A DNA stretch of 64,000 nucleotides from Vibrio sp. DW001 (GTDB taxonomy: Bacteria; Pseudomonadota; Gammaproteobacteria; Enterobacterales; Vibrionaceae): positions 2,356,001 through 2,420,000 of the forward strand of contig NZ_CP091975.1 in NCBI RefSeq assembly GCF_029016285.1, read 5' to 3'. Both the position numbers and the translations under genes were made by a program. The notes under the pieces are model-generated. The model had not been told where the DNA came from and did no database searches. It worked only from the letters and a program-made list of their open reading frames with translations. Shown piece after piece: positions 61,366 through 64,000 of this stretch. Every line of letters begins with the position of its first letter. Position 1 is the first letter of the stretch.

Positions 61366-62661
61366 TTACTCTCCTTTCGCCAGCGCTTCTATACGAATCG
61401 TCACTGCACGTTTATGTGCATCTAACCCTTCAGCTTCCGCCATTGTAACAACCGTAGATGCGAGTCCCTTCAATCCGTCTGCCGAGAGCTCTTGAACCGT
61501 CATCCGCTTAGAGAAATCAGCCAACCCCAAACTGGAATACGTGCGGGTATAACCATAAGTAGGAAGAACATGGTTAGTACCAGAAGCATAATCACCCACA
61601 GACTCTGGAGACCAATCTCCTAAGAAGATCGAACCAGCGTTATCTAATAGAGGCAATAGCTCTCTTGGGTATCGGGTTTGAACGATAAGGTGTTCAGGGC
61701 CGTAAGCATTCGAGATTGACACGCACTGCGGAATCGAATCTGCAATAACAATGACGCTGGAACCGAGTGCTTTTTCCGCAATATCGGCTCGCGAAAGCTG
61801 TTTTAACTGAGCCTGTACAGCATCGGCCACTTTGTCCGCTATAACCGGTGAAGGTGTCAGCAATATAACCTGAGAATCCGGTCCATGTTCTGCTTGGCTC
61901 AATAAATCCGCCGCGACAAACTCTGGATTAGCCGTCTCATCGGCGATAACAAGAACTTCAGAGGGTCCCGCTGGCATATCAATGGCGGCTCCGCGAAAGT
62001 CATTGCTAACTTGGCGTTTTGCCTCAGTAACATAAGCATTACCTGGGCCAAAAATCTTCTCTACTTTTGAAACCGTTTCGGTTCCGTAAGCCATTGCCGC
62101 AATCGCTTGGCCGCCGCCTACATTGTACACTTCATCTATTTTACACAACTTAGCAACGTATAAAATTTCGTCGGCAATAGGTGGTGGCGAGCAGAGTACA
62201 ACCTGACGACAACCCGCTATTTGTGAAGGAACGCCCAACATAAGTACCGTCGATGGTAATGGCGCACTTCCACCTGGGATATACAAACCAACCTTATTGA
62301 TTGGCCTTGTTAACAACTCACAAACGACGCCCGGTTGTGTTTCAACCTTAAGTGGGAGTGGCTTTTGTGCTTTATGGAAAACAGAAATATTTTTATACGC
62401 TTGTCCAAGCGCTTCTTTCATTTTCTCTGAAAGCCTCTCCGAGGCCGCCTCTATTTCTTCGCTAGAAACACGAATGGACGCCGGCGTCACTCCATCAAAT
62501 TTTTGCGTAAGTTCTACCAGTGCTTTATCACCCTCAGAACGGACTTTTTTGATTACGCCTTGCACTGTCGCCGTAATATTTGCGCCTTCGGCAATTGCCG
62601 GACGCTCTAAAACTGAGTCTTGCTGCGATTCACTTAAAGATTGCCAAACAACAGTCTTCAT
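61366..62661 (-). CDS. hisD: HisD, histidinol dehydrogenase
   Basis: This 431-residue zinc enzyme oxidises histidinol to histidine in two NAD-dependent steps. It has the signature [15 protein letters not shown], the [12 protein letters not shown] segment and TNHVLPT. The ATG at 62661 is six bases after GGAG and just past the hisG stop; a GTG three bases upstream is in frame. Confidence 0.96.
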   Translation of the reverse strand: MKTVVWQSLSESQQDSVLERPAIAEGANITATVQGVIKKVRSEGDKALVELTQKFDGVTPASIRVSSEEIEAASERLSEKMKEALGQAYKNISVFHKAQKPLPLKVETQPGVVCELLTRPINKVGLYIPGGSAPLPSTVLMLGVPSQIAGCRQVVLCSPPPIADEILYVAKLCKIDEVYNVGGGQAIAAMAYGTETVSKVEKIFGPGNAYVTEAKRQVSNDFRGAAIDMPAGPSEVLVIADETANPEFVAADLLSQAEHGPDSQVILLTPSPVIADKVADAVQAQLKQLSRADIAEKALGSSVIVIADSIPQCVSISNAYGPEHLIVQTRYPRELLPLLDNAGSIFLGDWSPESVGDYASGTNHVLPTYGYTRTYSSLGLADFSKRMTVQELSADGLKGLASTVVTMAEAEGLDAHKRAVTIRIEALAKGE

Positions 62662-62664
62662 CAC

Positions 62665-63561
62665 TTACTCCATCATTTTTTCGATTGGAAGAACAAGAAT
62701 TGAACTCGCGCCGAGTTCTTTAAGCTGTTCCATCGTTTCCCAAAATAGATTTTCTGTACTCACTAAGTGTACGGCTACTCGGTTTGTTTCTGCGGCAAGG
62801 GGTAACACCGTTGGGTTTTCCGCTCCGGGTAAAAGTGCTTTTATCGCTTCTAACTGATCGGTAGGCGCATGTAGCATGATGTACTTCGACTCTTTTGCTT
62901 GAATCACACCTTGCATACGAGTGAGTAGCTTATTGATAAGTGCTTCTTTATCTTCGTCAAATTCACCTGCACGTTGAATCAATGTTGCTTTAGAGCGGAA
63001 AATAACTTCGGCTTCTTTCAGTCCATTCGCTTCTAACGTTGCTCCGGTTGAAACAAGATCAGCAATCGCATCCGCCAGACCCGCGCGAGGCGCCACTTCT
63101 ACAGACCCTTGTAAATTACAAGTGCTGAAATCAACACCCTGCTCATCCATAAAGGCTTTTAGAAGGTGTGGATAGGTGGTGGCAATACGCTTTCCATTGA
63201 GGTCTTGCGGACCGTTGTATTGTTCATCTTGATTAATAGCAATGGACAATCGACAACCACCAAAATCTAAACGGCGAAGAGCAACAAATTCACTAGGTTC
63301 ACCTAAAGCGACTCTGTCTAAGCGGACTTCTTCTAGCTCATTTTCACCGATAAAACCAAGGTCAACTACACCATCCATGACCAACCCAGGGATATCATCA
63401 TCACGCACCAGTAGTAAATCGATAGGCATATTTTCTGTATGGACAACTAAACGCTCACCCATCAAATTAAACTTAGCACCACACTTTTTAAGCAGTTCTT
63501 GGCATTCTTTACTTAGGCGGCCTTTTTTCTGGATGGCAATTCTGAGTCGTTGTGTTTGCAT
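62665..63561 (-). CDS. hisG: HisG, ATP phosphoribosyltransferase
   Basis: This 298-residue long-form enzyme performs the first, feedback-inhibited step of histidine synthesis. It begins [12 protein letters not shown], has the PRPP-binding region [14 protein letters not shown] and ends with the C-terminal histidine-binding domain. It is the first structural gene, about 200 nt after the leader peptide. Confidence 0.97.
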   Translation of the reverse strand: MQTQRLRIAIQKKGRLSKECQELLKKCGAKFNLMGERLVVHTENMPIDLLLVRDDDIPGLVMDGVVDLGFIGENELEEVRLDRVALGEPSEFVALRRLDFGGCRLSIAINQDEQYNGPQDLNGKRIATTYPHLLKAFMDEQGVDFSTCNLQGSVEVAPRAGLADAIADLVSTGATLEANGLKEAEVIFRSKATLIQRAGEFDEDKEALINKLLTRMQGVIQAKESKYIMLHAPTDQLEAIKALLPGAENPTVLPLAAETNRVAVHLVSTENLFWETMEQLKELGASSILVLPIEKMME

Positions 63562-63671
63562 TATTCTATTCCCTGTCTGAATATTCGTTATTTTTTTAAA
63601 TTCTGATTTCGCTTTGTATTACAAATTACTGGCGCGATTTTGTGCATAAATACGTTGAAACATCTAAAACC

Positions 63672-63746
63672 AAAAAACCCTCGGGGCTTTTATTTCCCGA
63701 GGGTTCGAATCTTTGATTTGACCTCCGGGATTTATTATCTCCCGGG
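63672..63746 (-). promoter_or_regulatory. his attenuator: leader hairpins and terminator
   Basis: On the minus strand downstream of hisL, a pause/antiterminator-type stem (CCGGGA arms, about 63725-63745) is followed by a terminator. The terminator has a ten-base stem with arm AACCCTCGGG (63676-63685 with 63696-63705) and six trailing T. This fits transcription attenuation by histidyl-tRNA level. Confidence 0.85.
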
Positions 63747-63768
63747 TATGCGTACACCGCCCGAAAGA

Positions 63769-63816
63769 CTACTCAGGATGATGGTGATGATGAATGTTCA
63801 TTACAAATATACGCAT
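63769..63816 (-). CDS. hisL: HisL, his operon leader peptide
   Basis: The 15-codon frame reads MRIFVMNIHHHHHPE, with five consecutive His codons. When charged tRNA-His is scarce, the ribosome stalls there and the downstream terminator fails to form. A shorter start at the internal ATG (63801) is possible. AAGGA and TAAGAA lie upstream of the longer start. Confidence 0.88.
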   Translation of the reverse strand: MRIFVMNIHHHHHPE

Positions 63817-63893
63817 AATTTCTTAGTTCCTTTCGCTTATAAACACACTAACTAAGCTCGATTCAATTTTCAACCTAAAAATGTGTTTTTTTT

Positions 63894-64000
63894 TTACGCA
63901 TTTTGCATCTGTTGGTTTTTTGCTTTAGATATCGTCGACAATACGAAGCAGGCAATCACGAATGCAATAGAGGCAGTTGCGAATGACGTTGCGACAGAAT
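63894..64000 (-). CDS. C-terminal fragment of an unidentified membrane protein; runs off the window
   Basis: The minus-strand frame is open from the window edge to a TAA at 63894-63896. The visible ~35 residues hold one hydrophobic segment (SIAFVIACFVLST) and a polar tail (KAKNQQMQNA), as at the end of a multi-spanning transporter. It reads toward hisL, so it is upstream of the his promoter on the same strand. Too little is visible to name it. Confidence 0.5.
   Translation of the reverse strand, partial: SVATSFATASIAFVIACFVLSTISKAKNQQMQNA

Noticed and set aside
63640..63855. A 71-codon plus-strand frame across the his leader.
   Set aside because: It is antisense to the hisL peptide and attenuator, which explain all the structure in this stretch.

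Overview
The window reads as chromosomal DNA of a marine gammaproteobacterium of the Vibrionaceae, most likely Vibrio or a close relative. The evidence is gene order and protein sequence together: nadA / cpoB-pal-tolBARQ-ybgC-ybgE / cydXBA, ruvCAB-aspS / cmoAB, a complete hisGDCBHAFI operon with a His-rich leader, and glpABC divergent from glpT. Species cannot be fixed by eye.

Layout. (1) 1-4.6 kb, minus strand: a two-partner secretion locus, with a TpsB/FhaC-type outer-membrane transporter followed by the N-terminal ~967 residues of a huge filamentous-haemagglutinin-like TpsA whose C-terminus lies outside the window. This block looks more GC-rich than its surroundings and is followed by AT-rich DNA and a tRNA-Ser(GGA) gene. 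(2) 5.4-13.8 kb, plus: uhpABC (hexose-phosphate sensing) next to afuABC, an ABC transporter of the type shown elsewhere to import sugar phosphates; no uhpT is present here. (3) 13.9-16.0 kb: a GntR/YtrA-type repressor with an ABC exporter. (4) 16.1-19.7 kb: NfeD protease plus slipin, a cysteine synthase-like enzyme, and a tiny gene that appears frameshifted. (5) 19.8-26.6 kb: the anaerobic glycerol-3-phosphate regulon glpABC, glpT, glpR, with GlpR-like sites in the divergent promoter. (6) 26.8-29.3 kb: alaE, a UPF0149 gene, nadA. (7) 29.5-39.7 kb: the Tol-Pal operon and cytochrome bd operon, interrupted by an opposite-strand cheV between cydX and ybgE. (8) 40.1-47.2 kb: ruvCAB, a lipoprotein, aspS, cmoAB. 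(9) 47.3-50.6 kb: a three-gene envelope cluster (retropepsin-like lipoprotein, inactive transglutaminase with membrane segments, ATP-grasp ligase) of poorly defined function. (10) 50.7-56.3 kb: tdk, cysS, ppiB, lpxH, an EAL-HDOD protein, ychJ. (11) 56.4-63.8 kb: the histidine operon with hisL attenuator, then the end of an unidentified membrane protein.

How the genes fit together. Two phosphate-ester uptake modules dominate the first half: UhpABC/AfuABC for sugar phosphates and GlpT/GlpABC/GlpR for glycerol-3-phosphate, both feeding central carbon metabolism. The glpABC dehydrogenase is the anaerobic enzyme, and cydABX lies downstream of a perfect FNR-type box, so the region carries two low-oxygen adaptations. 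Tol-Pal, LpxH, the retropepsin cluster and the TPS system concern the cell envelope. The remainder is housekeeping: DNA repair, tRNA charging and modification, and histidine and NAD synthesis.

Most genes are recognisable family members. The less ordinary items are the UhpABC-AfuABC pairing with a UhpC lacking a conserved His, the retropepsin/transglutaminase/ATP-grasp cluster, the cheV insertion, the frameshifted small gene, and the truncated TpsA that could be an adhesin or a contact-dependent toxin. No CRISPR array, intact insertion sequence, prophage or rRNA was seen.
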